Source: Alternaria dauci
Lineage: Eukaryota > Ascomycota > Dothideomycetes > Pleosporales > Pleosporaceae
Assembly: GCF_042100115.1 (NCBI RefSeq)
Contig: NC_091275.1
Span: 3,224,001-3,288,000, forward strand
Direction: 5' to 3'
DNA: 64,000 nucleotides
Part shown: piece after piece, positions 32,745 to 43,366 of the stretch
How positions within the stretch are numbered: the stretch's first letter is position 1
Layout of the letters: each line of letters opens with the position of its first letter
Made by a program: the position numbers and the translations under genes
The notes under the pieces: generated by a model
What the model saw: only the letters and a program-made list of their open reading frames with translations
The model's database searches: none
What the model was told of the DNA's origin: nothing

Positions 32745-35200
32745 TCAGATCAGCCTGATATGCTGTGAACGAACGCCTTCGAGTTGATCGAAAATCGAGA
32801 CCGAGTCAAAGTTTTTCCCATCCCACTCTACTGGATGCCGATATAGGTAGAGTGTCCATAGACCGATGCGCTTGTAAGCTTCGCCGCTGGGCTCTGGTTG
32901 CATCAACAATCCTACCAAGAATGGTTCTTCATGAATGCCATGGTTCGGCACATACCCTCCGCGAATTTCGATGAGAAGCCCAAAAGTCATCATCCTGTCA
33001 GAATGATTGCGCATCATATCCTGATGGTCGAATTGACACTCGAGAAAACAACCATGGGGCGCCAATAGCATATCAAATTGGTCTCTGATCGACCGTCCGC
33101 ATGGATGACTGGAATTATCAGAGTACTCCAGAAAGCCATTGCAAGACTTCATGGCAAGATTTAGGGTCATTCCGGTGAAAGAGTAGAAAGATTTGGTCCG
33201 TGAGAGATCGGCATAGGCTTGTCGCGACCTATCTTCGAAGGAAAGCAGGGTGGCTTGATAGATCGGTTCAATCTTCCCAATCCCCGCTAGATCTGGAGCG
33301 TGTAGCATGCGGTCGACGCATTGGAACTCAAGTACGTCATTCGAGAATACCGGAAGGGAGAACCACGACCAAGAAGGCACCACTTCGACGACTGCTTCCA
33401 CCTCTTTTGTCGTGATGTTGGCCGACGGAGTAGCCACATTCCAGGTAAAAGAAAATGGAAACATTTGCGCCCAGCATCCCGCCAAGTACGTCATTCCACT
33501 GCTGTCGTGAATAGCTTGAGCAATCCCAGCGAAAGCCATAATACGGTCTTTAGGCTGCGTTAACACGCCTGTGCGATAATGACGGATAAGCCTCCCCCAG
33601 TTTTGCACAAATTCTAGCTGTACAGCCAGAGTCGATATTGGAAGTTTGACTGCTCTGACAGCAGAGAAATGTGTTTTTGAGGCTGTGGCTTTAGGAAATT
33701 CTTCCATCGGACCCAGAAGCTCATCACAAAGTAACTTGGAGCACTCCCACATTAGGTTTCGGTGGCCTGCAAACACTATGCGAGGACTAAGGAGATACTC
33801 CTGGCATACCCAGGCTCGCGTGAATAGTGGCCAGTCCCTTGGTGAGAGCCAATCAACACCTGGATCGCTCGAATCATGCCAGTTGTTCCGAACGATCTCT
33901 TCCTCAATATCAGGACGGATGTACAAACCTCGCGCGGCAAGACTGGGACGACGAAAGATGCAACGAGACCAGACTTTTGGGTCTTTTCGTGGTTTAGTGA
34001 GCGCATCTTGTGGGGGCAGAAGATAGGCGATGGTGCAGTCCGCCTGTCCGTAAACGTCAGCCATCTTACCAGCTTCATTTGCCCAGTCACTTGGTGAGTC
34101 TTGTATGATACAAAGACTAAGCCATGCGGTCAAGTGGTCAGTCTAGAAATCAAAAGGTAGAGTCTTCTTATGCGAAACTTACGAGTCGATCCAGATATAA
34201 CTGTAGCCAATCCGCCGAGTTATTCTAATCGCCTCTTTGAAGATCAAAGGTAGTTCTGTCCAGGATATGTCTTCCTGGAACTCCTCAATGCGGGACAAAA
34301 CTAATCGCAGCTGTTGCTTGGGGTCGGTGCCCCACATGTGGCTTAACGCAAGGTATTTCGAACCGCTTGATTGAGCCCAGTTGCAAACAAGCCTTACCCT
34401 ATCGTCATCGATGGCTAGCATCCTTTCAGGTTTTGTTCTGAGCGTAGTTGATTTTTCATGAGCAGCCCGACATATGGTATGGTTCCTTGAGCAATCCTCG
34501 ATCCATTCTCGCACGAGTCCAGTGTTGTCTCTTGAGCGGAGTGGAACGTGAGTTGCCGTCGCTAGCGCACCTGTATGACCTCCAGCTCCCTGATCTGAGC
34601 AAAAGTCAACACGTCACTCCGTTCACGATCGCAATCTCACATACCTGCAAGCAGACATAGATCGAAATTCTTCAACCATGAACTGAACAACGGGCTATAC
34701 GAATTGTTCCCCAACCACATGCTTCGATCTATTGTCGCATAGAGCCGCACTGAACCGTGTTCCCAAGGCGTGCAATAAGACCAGGCGCAGATATACAACC
34801 AACTCTTGTATCGTTTTTCCAACTCGTCAAATGAGTGCAGACGTGAAACGAAATAGTAAAGGATTGTGCAGAAATGACAGCGACCATTCCATCGTCGCAA
34901 GTGAGCTAGTGCACAGAGTCTGTACCGATCTTGTGGGAGCCAGTCCGGATGAGGGGCAGAATCGTCAAACCAGCTCAGTGCTGCTAAACGGTGTGTGAAT
35001 AATGTGCAGGATTCGCATAGTTCGTGCAGTCTAACGGTGTTTTCTGCACATGTAGTTGAAGCTGAGGCGCTTCCTACGTCACGTAACGATCCCTCGGTGG
35101 TACAGGCTTCAAGTGCGTTGGTAACAGCAGCAACGCCAAGGTGTATATCCTCCTGAACAAGCTCTTTGGAAGAACGGGAGATTCCGGAAGCGTAGTTCAT
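32745..35200 (-). CDS. HET-domain protein 4
   Basis: Three exons (34645-35200, 34183-34594, 32745-34116) give 779 residues, with both introns checked for frame. The N-terminal region repeats the cysteine layout of HET1 and HET3: C62-x2-C65 (LCESC) and C108-x2-C111 (GRCHFC) followed by TILYYF. The HET core begins at about residue 266 with YLALSHMWGT, where methionine replaces the usual cysteine of SHCWG. It continues with LPLIFKEAIRITRRIG, YIWIDSLCIIQD and MADVYGQADCTIAY. RAWVCQEYLLSPRIV closes the domain, and VPSWSWFSL lies downstream. Family members act in nonself recognition and programmed cell death. No partner domain is recognised. The gene is divergent from PDCD5. Confidence 0.9.
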
Positions 35201-35759
35201 TGCGAAGTGCGAGAAGAAAGTTTGAGCAGCCCAAGTAGGTTGAAGAAGCAGTCCTGACGCTCATGGACGGCTGCGGAGCGATGCCTAGGCTACTACGCGG
35301 GGTGGGAGTTCAGCCACATCTTCCAGGTCTGCCTTACCGCTGTTTTTGGGCAAGATCCAAGTTTAGTCCTGCCTAGCAGGCAGCCCTCGTGTGCGACGCG
35401 AAATGAGTACATCTTGCTCACCTAGCGTAAGTAAGTCGCAAAGGTGAATGTTGAGATGACCCTTAGCGAGTCTATTCGCTAGTGATATCTTGACAGCCGA
35501 GAGCATACAGTCCTTACGTTGTACATGTAATTAGTGCGTTCCTGAAATGCCGTTGGAAGCTATCCGTTCGCTTTGAGCCTTTCGTGATAGGGAGGTGTGG
35601 AGGGGAGGAAGGTGAAGGCGGTCCGTGCCCTTGCAGCAGAGACCCCCGAACTTCCCCGCATAAACACACTTTTCCTTGACCAGTACGTGCGCCGCAGACC
35701 TAGGCTCAATAAATAATCTTCACGTGCAGACGCCGTAATTTCTACTTAGCAACAACAAC
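35201..35759. other. intergenic: shared divergent promoter HET4/PDCD5
   Basis: 559 nt between two divergent starts. No gene, RNA or repeat is seen. The last 20 bases before PDCD5 are CAA-rich, as in many fungal leaders. Confidence 0.5.
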
Positions 35760-36308
35760 ATGTCCGACGAAGATCTCGAGCAAATAAGACGCGCGCGCCT
35801 GCAGCAGCTACAGCAACAAGGCGGGGGCGGCGGAGGACAAGGCGGCGAGGGCTCAGAACAAGATTCGCGAAAGTAAATATCCCAAGACAAGAATGCTAAA
35901 CATGTTGACTAAGACATTTTCGCAGGCAACAAGAAGGTATGTCTTCAGAAGACACATACTCCCTTTCTCCCCCTCTACACACCCTCCAAAACCCCCAACC
36001 ACTAACCCCGCCCACCAGCCGACCAACGCTCCTCCATCCTCTCCCAAATCCTCCTCCCCGAAGCCGCCGACCGCCTCGGTCGCATCCGCCTCGTCAAAGA
36101 ATCGCGCGCAACCGACATCGAAAATCGACTCATAATGCTCGCGCGAACAGGTCAACTGCGGCAAAAAGTTACGGAAGAGCAGCTCAAGGAGATACTGGGC
36201 GCAGTCGCAGAGCAGCAGGAAAAGGACGAGCAGAAGATTGTTGTGAATAGGAGAGGAGGGAATTGGGACGATGATGATGAGTTGGAGGAACTTATGAAGG
36301 ATGTTTGA
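35760..36308 (+). CDS. PDCD5: PDCD5/TFAR19 family protein
   Basis: This is a small conserved eukaryotic/archaeal protein with a DNA-binding TFAR19 fold. In animals it is linked to apoptosis and to the CCT chaperonin; its role in fungi is less clear. Three exons (35760-35872, 35926-35936, 36019-36308) give 137 residues. The middle exon is only 11 nt (GCAACAAGAAG). It is required: exon 1 ends in codon phase 2 and exon 3 begins in phase 1, and the joined protein reads DSRKQQE-ADQRSSILSQIL. The N-terminus has the family's DLEQIRRARLQQLQQQ, then a Gly-rich insert. AADRLGRIRLVKE and NRLIMLARTGQLRQKVTEE follow. The C-terminus is acidic (DDDDELEELMKDV). The start has an ACA ATG context. The gene is convergent with VMA22. 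Confidence 0.93.
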
Positions 36309-36519
36309 AAAGGTTGGAGGGGGGATGGGGGGAAGGGATATGGGTGGTTATGGGGTGCATTGGGTGGCGTTATGGGAGTGTATGTGACAAGGTTCGCGGT
36401 CATGCGACTACAGATGGAAGTATATGGTACTGGCATTAGCCGCAGAATCGGAACTGGGTTTCCAGACCTGAACTAGGAGTTGAATGTTTCAAGCTTCTGG
36501 AACTGCACAAAACATACCC

Positions 36520-37353
36520 TTATATCTTCTTGATCTGCTTCCTTATCCTTCCAATCTCAATCTCCTGCGTCCGTAGGTCTTTCAATATAGTAGCTAATTG
36601 CGGAATTGGGCCCTCGACAGCACTTATAAATGTCGACTGCGCAGTGCGTAGCGCGGGCGGGACGAGGATGCCAAACCATCTCAGCGGATCCGCGGGCTTT
36701 TCTGTAGACTTGGTCTGCTCTTTTGCTTTCTTGGAGTCTTGAGGAGGTTGGGAGTCTGCGTCTGGAGTGGAGTCTGCGTCATCTTCTTTGGGCTTGGGGA
36801 GATCAGGTCCTTGAGCTTCGCTTGCCTGCTCTGATGGGTTTGTAGGGTTTTCGGAATCCGGGTCCTGGGTAGTGGTGAATGGTGAGTAGATGGAGAAGTG
36901 GGGCCGGTCGATTTTGGCGCATCCATGTTCCGCGATGTGGCTGGATTGTGTTAATGCAGCACGTGAGATATAAGCAGTCTGGGGCGTGGAAAGAATAATC
37001 CCTTGAGAAAGAAAAATCCCAATAAAAGGTAGCACTCACACCTTCCGTAAAGCCTGCATACGTTCATCATAGCAGTCTTGTCCATACCGGATCGCAGAAG
37101 ATGAGTTGTGGAAGTTTGCTTGAGCGAGCGACATGTAACCCTTGTTTTGTCAACAAACAACTCTTTACAAAACAGTAGAACGAGCGCTCACCGAAGACAG
37201 CTCTTTGGAAAGCTGCTGCATGACCTCCTGATACTCATGCAGCGTATGCAAATAGTGTTCGAGCTTCTCATCCAAAAGATCAAGCAAACCATCTTTATCC
37301 CGCCTCGCAGCCACTTCCGCTCGATCCATCGGCATCTCCTGTACATCCGCCAT
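36520..37353 (-). CDS. VMA22: Vma22/CCDC115-like V-ATPase assembly factor
   Basis: Vma22 works with Vma12 and Vma21 at the ER to assemble the V0 sector of the vacuolar ATPase. Three exons (37192-37353, 37040-37140, 36520-36940) give 227 residues. The family segments are at the ends: LLDLLDEKLEHYLHTLHEYQ and LSSGYMSLAQANFH near the N-terminus, and RWFGILVPPALRTAQSTF, then VEGPIPQLATILKDLRTQE, at the C-terminus. Between them is a polar Pro/Asp/Lys-rich linker of about 80 residues. Both terminal helices should form the coiled coil typical of CCDC115. No membrane span is present, in agreement with a peripheral protein. The start lies 232 nt from the divergent SHY1 start. The call rests on motif recognition by eye. 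Confidence 0.8.
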
Positions 37354-37585
37354 GATTCGCGATTCCGCAGACGTTGAAGTGGCAAGGTAGTTGTGTAAGC
37401 GCAGTAGTTGGATGGGAGGTTGACAACACCCCAGAGCATCTTCGTGCTAAGCTGCGGGGACTATACCGCATCGAGGTCTAGCATCTTGAATTAACTCACA
37501 GCTCGGGTATCCGACAGCAGTGAACGGATTCGCAACGCCGCGACCACCACCCACACATTGTGTGTCCCCCCTCACACCGCCCACC

Positions 37586-38700
37586 ATGCCGAAACCAAAT
37601 CCGTTCATGAATCTCTTCAGGCGCTACTACTCACAACCCACATCGCCATTCCTGCGCACCACGCACACCCACACGCACGCCCGCCCCCAATGCCCACGCA
37701 CACGCATCCTCTTCCTGCGCCCGCAAACCCGCCGCGTAGGCGGCGGTCCAGGTCTCGACCCGAACTTCGTCTCTATCCTCGACCGGCCCGCGAAAATGGC
37801 ACGCGTAGGCAAACAACACGGGCCCGGTCTCATAATCCTCGCCATCATCCCCATCACCGCCTTCATCCTCGGATGCTGGCAGGTGCAGCGTCTAGGCTGG
37901 AAAACAGACCTCATCGCACGCTTCGAAGACCGACTTACCTTCCCCCCGCTGGAATTACCGCTTCGTATTGATCCGGATGCGATAAAAGATTTCGACTACA
38001 GGAGAGTGTATGCGCGGGGTGTGTTGCGACATGATCAGGAGATGTTGATTGGGCCACGGTTGTTGGATGGGGAGGAGGGGTATACGGTTGTGACGCCGCT
38101 GGAGCGGAGAGATGAGCGGGGGAATGTGCATAAGATACTCGCGTGCAGGGGGTGGATCAAGAAAGATGCGGCGCCGCAGTGGTTTCGCAAGAAGAATGGG
38201 GCGTTGCCGGAGGGCGAGGTGACGATTGAAGGGTTGCTGAGGGTGCCGCCGAAGGGCAATATGTTTACGCCGAGGAATGAGCCGGAGAAGGGCAAGTGGT
38301 TTTTTCCGAGTGTGGAGGAGATGGCGAGGTATAGTGGGAGTCAGGCTGTGTGGGTCGAGGAGACGATGAGTGAGTAATGTTTCTTTGTTGATTGATGATG
38401 GATGATGGATGCAATTGGGGTATCTAACTATAACACAGCGCCGGATCTGCTCACGAATTATGAACGGGAACCCAAGGGCGTACCGATTGGTAGGGCGCCT
38501 ACTGTGAACCTGCGGAATAACCACACGCAGTACATCTTCACATGGTAAGTGTCGCTGTCTGCTCTCTCCGTGCAAGCAGCCACCTAACTCCGCCTAGGTA
38601 CGCGCTCAGTTTCGCAACCTCGGTCATGTTCTGGATGGTCGTCAAGAAGCCCATGTCGGGCACTCAACGGCGAGTACGCCACAGTGTCGATTGGTCATGA
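37586..38700 (+). CDS. SHY1: Shy1/SURF1 cytochrome c oxidase assembly factor
   Basis: SURF1 proteins reside in the mitochondrial inner membrane and help insert heme a into Cox1. Three exons (37586-38369, 38439-38544, 38598-38700) give 330 residues. The first ATG (MPKPNPFMNLFRRYYSQP) opens an Arg-rich presequence; the frame is open upstream but only from a GTG. The two family membrane spans are visible. The first is LIILAIIPITAFILGCWQ followed by VQRLGWK, the SURF1 signature. The second is ALSFATSVMFWMVV near the C-terminus. Between them are FDYRRVYARGVL, LACRGWIKKD and EGLLRVPPKGNMFTP. Its stop is only 14 nt from the CENP-T stop on the other strand, so the 3' untranslated regions must overlap. 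Confidence 0.94.
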
Positions 38701-38714
38701 AATATCGCGCCTCT

Positions 38715-40478
38715 TCAGTCGTCATCTTCAACTTCCTCACGGATAGGATTTAACCGTTTCCGTTTTTGTCCCTTGAGCTTCACTGGAGGCTCCATGCGCA
38801 GCTGCTGGAGTAGCTCTCTGGGCAGCATCTTCTGCGCCAGAGAAAACGATGTACTATTACTGGTGGTCTTACGAGTCCTGTCTAAATCAGCGGACCGACC
38901 AAACATGTTTGTCATGTATAGAAGTGTAGTGTAACATACCTCTTCATGAGCGCGAGGACGTCGCTCTCTTCAATCATCTTCCGCCCGCCATGCTGTGCAT
39001 ACGCTGCGAGATCCATGCTGATCTGCTCGAAGAAGTCGTTGGTCGTGCGCACGAGCGCATCAACTGTTTCCTTGTTGAGCTGGGCCTTGCCTCCCTGCGA
39101 CTTCATAAAGCTCAGAGCGAGCTTTTTGACAGGCGCGGCTGGAAACGACGGGAAGCCGATGCCGTGTTCGGAAACCATGTATTCCTTGGGTTTGCGAACG
39201 CCCTTCAGCTGAACAGCGGAAGCCTGCTCGGGGGACTTGGTCTGCAGACTTCGGTCGATGGCTGATTCTTCCTCTCGGTAGGCGGCTAGTTCGGCGTCGT
39301 CGTCTGCAGGCGGATCTGACTCCCAGCCTAGCATGCCGTTGGTTTGCGTCGGATCTTCGCCGTCCAGAGCAGCGGTTATCTCGTCCTGGTCGTCGCCATC
39401 GAGCGAGTCGTAGTCATCCGGCAGAGCCAGGGGTGCGTCCTGTTCTTGTTCGTCCTCCTCTTGTTCGACCTCCTCCTGTTCATCCTGTACCCCATGTGCA
39501 TCTTCCTGAGCCGATACGCGCATACGCTCAGGTATCATGAAGCGGAAAGTAGGCTCTTCTGTGTCGTCCTCTCCGTCGCCAAACACACCCAAATCTACAT
39601 CGCTTGGCCGTCCGTCTCTGCGCCCGGTCAATGCTTGTATTGTTGAATCCTCACCATCTACAGCTCCATCAATAGCAGGATCAAACAGCCCATCTGCACG
39701 TCTGTTGATAAAGGTGCCGTCGACCTTGTACTCCTCTTCCACCGCCCCGAGCTCGCTCAGATCCCCAAACCGCTCACTTTGTCTTCCGCCAAACATGAAC
39801 CGCGGGTCCTCGCTGATTGCTCGTCGTCCAAACTCGAGAGATTGTACGGTCCCGCCATCGACATCGTCCGGTAGGTCAGGTAGCAGCGACTGGCGTGGCG
39901 GGGCACTGTGGAAACTATCGTCGTCATACATGTTCTCGAGGGGCATGGAAAGCCGGGGCGCGGGCATGTTCGGGCCATCCTCGACATCGGGAAGATCGAG
40001 GGCTGAATGGCGTGTCCGCTGGGGCAGGGCCTGTGGAGAGGGCTCGACCGGGCGGGTGTCACGAGCGAGCGCTGCAGGAACAGTTAGCTATATCAGAGAA
40101 AGCATCATCGAGAACATTACCTCTGCTGAGATCGCGCAGTATGTCCCGTGGCGTCTCCCTCTGTATGCGCCCGCTTCGTCTGCGGTTGTTTCCTGGTGTC
40201 CTCGCTGCATTGGCTCGCTCTCTCAGCGCTCTTATCGCATGAGGGGTAGTTGGCGCAATTCTCCGCGACGGTAGCGGACGAGTTGCTGGGCCGCCCCGCG
40301 GCGTCAGTCCCGTTCCTGGTGTGCGAGGAATCGGCGTCCTTCTGCTTCCTGGAGTGGGGCCCGCACTTGTGGCGCGGCGGAACGGCGTTGTGGGTTGGAG
40401 AGACGCATTATTGCTCGGTGTCTGCTGCGCATCACGCTCTGGGGAGAGCCGCTGCTTTTTGCGCGCAGACTGGGCCAT
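38715..40478 (-). CDS. cnp20: CENP-T (Cnp20/Cnn1-type) kinetochore protein with C-terminal histone fold
   Basis: CENP-T links centromeric chromatin to the outer kinetochore. Three exons (40121-40478, 38940-40071, 38715-38877) give 550 residues. The last acceptor is placed at ACAG to avoid a stop and gives LMKRTRKTTSN. The N-terminus is rich in Thr-Pro/Ser-Pro sites (TPGSRRTPIPRTPGTGLTP), suitable for CDK control of Ndc80 binding, and holds the conserved TTPHAIRALRERAN. A long acidic middle follows (PEEQASAV at its end). A histone fold at about 425-510 closes the conserved part: FPAAPVKKLALSFMKSQ, LNKETVDALVRTTNDFFEQ and GGRKMIEESDVLALMKR. After it come LPRELLQQL and a basic tail. The gene is divergent from CMS1 across 203 nt that include ACGCGT 54 nt upstream of this start. 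Confidence 0.87.
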
Positions 40479-40531
40479 TGCGAGAGAGACATGCGAAGAA
40501 CGCAGTGGATGTGTTGATAGACGTCAGGGAA

Positions 40532-40537
40532 ACGCGT
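40532..40537. promoter_or_regulatory. ACGCGT hexamer in the CENP-T/CMS1 divergent promoter
   Basis: An MluI cell-cycle-box-like palindrome lies 54 nt upstream of the CENP-T start and about 145 nt upstream of CMS1. A near-match (GACGCGAC) lies 12 nt further on. It is plausible for a cell-cycle gene, but it is a 6-bp match only. Confidence 0.3.
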
Positions 40538-40681
40538 CGCCGGACGCGACTTCCCCAGCCTGCAGGCAGCCTAACTCGAATCGGCCACGCTAGCGCTTAT
40601 CGATAACCTCTGACTTTCTGCTACTTTTTTTGTCGCGAACGCATGTGCCCTTCCTCGCTCACACAAAACACTAGTCACACC

Positions 40682-41617
40682 ATGTCGGACTCTGATTCAG
40701 AAGGAGGCGTGCCCCTGATCGAGGCCCAGTTTGACGTTGACGCTTCATCGAAGAAAAGAAAAAGAGAAGCCGAGCCGGAAGCGAGCAAAGACAGCAAGAA
40801 GGCAGCCAAGAAGGCGAAGCGGAAAGAGAAGAAGAAGCAGAGGGCAAAGGATATTGACGAAGATGATTTGGACCAGGCGTTGGGGGTCAACCACGCTTTC
40901 GAGCGCATGGATGGTCAGCTTCTCGCCGACTATGTCAACGCGCGAACACGACTTTATGGCAAGGAGCTGAGCAGCGTGGAGCTCGAAGACAAGTTCATAT
41001 CTGGTGAGTCTGAGCTCGTACCAAACGTGTTGCTAAATGCCAATGTCAAATAGCTCGGACCGTGCAAGATGGAACCAGCTGGACCGAGCCACGAACGACG
41101 GACAATCTCTCTGCTTTTCTCAAGAAGCAGTCGAGCACATTGGAGCCGACACCGTCCAAGCCACCCGGAGCTCCGCACACGCTCGTGGTCACCGTTTCTG
41201 GAATCCGAGCCGCAGATGTGTGCCGATCTCTCAAGTCTGGTCTGCCGAAACTGGGTATCAAGAACCCCAACGTCGCCAAATTGTTTGCGAAGCATCTAAA
41301 GCTTCCAGACCAGATAGCGCATCTGAAGAAAACCAAGTAAGTTGTGCGTCTTGGGGCGCGACCACTGATGCTGACTGCGATGCAGAATCGACTATGGAGT
41401 CGGAACACCCGATCGGCTGATGGCACTGCTGGAAGACGGAGCGCTGTCCACGGCAAACTTGAAACGGGTGGTGATTGACGTTTCCTACATTGACCAGAAG
41501 AAACGCGGCATTCTGGACATGAAGGAGCTACACGAGGCTGTGATGAAGCTACTTTTGCGCAAGGAGCTTGTTGGGGAAGACAAGCAGGGTGGAGATGGAC
41601 TGTTTCTTTTCTATTGA
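40682..41617 (+). CDS. CMS1: Cms1-like 90S pre-ribosome component
   Basis: Cms1/CMSS1 is associated with the U3-containing 90S pre-ribosomal particle in the nucleolus. Three exons (40682-41003, 41054-41336, 41386-41617) give 278 residues. The N-terminus is acidic then strongly Lys/Arg-rich (KKAAKKAKRKEKKKQRAK), a nucleolar-type signal. The conserved part resembles a helicase-like core without catalytic motifs: TLVVTVSGIRAADVCRSLK, NVAKLFAKHLKLPDQ, YGVGTPDRLMALLEDGAL and KRVVIDVSYIDQKKRG. The ATG at 40682 (MSDSDSEGG) is preferred over an in-frame ATG 39 nt upstream because acidic starts of this kind are typical of the family. The gene is divergent from CENP-T. Confidence 0.87.
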
Positions 41618-42506
41618 TCGTACAAAGGACGTTGGAGAGCGCGACAGAGATACCCGATTTAGCGCGTAGTTGATCAAGTTACCAAGCAAGATTCACGTGG
41701 TGCTCGAGGTTAGCACGGGTAATAATATGGCCGCACGGTCTCACTGGCGAGCAGAATTATGCAGCTACAGGCGAATCACGACGCTAGAAGGCAGCAAATA
41801 ATGGCTAGGCGGCTGCATGATGCGACGGCACAACAGACGCGGTTGCCAAACATGGAGGCCCTGCGACGTGACACGGACAGGCAGCCGATATCGTTGGTTC
41901 CGAGAGTTCATGACTGGAGGCTTGTTGGAGCGGCAGCAGATGGTTCCACCCGTGCACCGTACCTATCAGGCGTGGCAGAAGCGTGTTGCAAATTGGTTTC
42001 AAGACGGTACGCGCCTGCGGGCACATGGCTGGCGAAGCTACTTGATGGATTGATGTCTCTTCTCCTCACCATCATCACGACTACTGTTGCCATCTCGACG
42101 CCCTTGCCCACCGCTGCACCCATCTGCCCATCTGCCCATCTGCCCGCCGCGACTCAGACCCCGCCAGAGCCCGTGGCCCGCGCTGTGTCGACTCGCGCAT
42201 GCTGCATATCATCCAACTTTCGAGCTCGCTTCTTGACCCGCCGCCTGCCAAGCGATAAAACGCCCCCCTACGCTGCAGATAGCTCCCGCGCCTTCACAGA
42301 AGCTGCCCGGAAGTTGTTGAGCAGTCTCCACGGTGCGTCCTTTACCTCGCCAGCGCCGCCTCACTGCATCCTGTCTTCTGCGTCTGACTCCATCCCCCTG
42401 CAGCGTCTCAGCATTCGGCGAATCGCTTCACGCTGCCCCGAAGCCCCATCCTGAAGCCGAACAGGGTCCCCCAAAGCCACCCTAATCCGACGACACACAT
42501 TGCATC
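41618..42506. other. intergenic: CMS1 3' flank and long Rac leader region
   Basis: About 890 nt. A 231-codon open frame (41759-42454) has low-complexity composition and no family features, so I read the region as promoter and 5' leader of the Rac gene. It contains three tandem copies of CATCTGCC at 42121-42144. Confidence 0.5.
42121..42144 (+). repeat. 3 tandem copies of an 8-bp unit (CATCTGCC)
   Basis: Three perfect adjacent copies lie in the Rac upstream region. A short microsatellite-like tract, with no function visible. Confidence 0.8.
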
Positions 42507-43366
42507 ATGGCTGCTCCTGCGACCCAATCTCTCAAGGTGCGCGCCTGCGACCGAGTGCTGTCATCGAGACGTTTGGCTAACACTTCCCCCAGTGCGTCGT
42601 GACGGGCGACGGTGCTGTAGGCAAAGTAAGACACGGCCCTTTGCACGACCGCGTGCGCCCCAGCTAACCGCCTCTCAGACATGTCTGCTCATCTCGTACA
42701 CGACAAATGCCTTCCCGGGAGAGTACATTCCCACCGTGTACGTCTCGCCCTCGCACCGCCCGGCCTGCAGCTAGCTAACAGACGCAGCTTCGACAATTAC
42801 TCGGCAAATGTCATGGTAGACGGAAAGCCAATAAGCCTGGGACTGTGGGATACCGCCGGACAAGAGGACTACGACCGCCTGCGGCCGCTGTCGTACCCCC
42901 AGACGGACGTGTTCCTCATCTGCTTTTCCATTGTCAGCCCCCCGTCGTTTGACAACGTCAAAGCAAAGGTAAGAGCCGCCCGCCGCAGCATGTCTGGCAC
43001 GCGCTGATTTGAGACCAGTGGTACCCCGAGATAGACCACCACGCGCCCGGCGTACCCATCATCCTCGTCGGCACAAAACTCGATTTGAGGGACGACGAGG
43101 CGACCAAGGAGTCGCTGAGGCAGAAGAAGATGGCGCCCATCCAATACGAGCAGGCCGTCATGGTCGCAAAAGAGATCAAGGCGCAAAAGTACCTCGAGTG
43201 CTCTGCGCTCACACAGCGCAACCTCAAGAGTGTCTTTGATGAGGCGATTCGGTACGTGGCGAAAAGCCCCCTTTGTATGTCTGCGCTAACACGGCCCAGC
43301 GCTGTCCTGAGCCCCCGTCCCCAGCAGTCGGCGACGAAGAACAAGAAGAAGTGCACCATCCTATAA
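42507..43366 (+). CDS. RAC1: Rac-type Rho GTPase
   Basis: Rac is a small GTPase controlling polarised growth, hyphal tip actin and NADPH oxidase in filamentous fungi. Six exons (42507-42536, 42593-42625, 42679-42737, 42788-42968, 43019-43251, 43300-43366) give 200 residues; the first two are only 30 and 33 nt. The P-loop is GDGAVGKT, switch I is [12 protein letters not shown], and switch II is [21 protein letters not shown] gives base specificity, and ECSAL is the G5 box. The C-terminus is a polybasic KNKKK followed by the CAAX box CTIL, whose leucine predicts geranylgeranylation. [19 protein letters not shown] and the CTIL ending favour Rac over Cdc42. It is an intact gene of normal length. 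Confidence 0.95.

Noticed and set aside
39537..40274. 245-codon plus-strand ORF opposite CENP-T
   Set aside because: Antisense shadow of the acidic CENP-T exon; Ser/Arg-rich with no conserved motif.
41759..42454. 231-codon plus-strand ORF between CMS1 and Rac
   Set aside because: Low-complexity, Arg/Ser/Thr-rich translation with no family motif; it ends just before the Rac start and contains an 8-bp tandem repeat. Better explained as leader/promoter.
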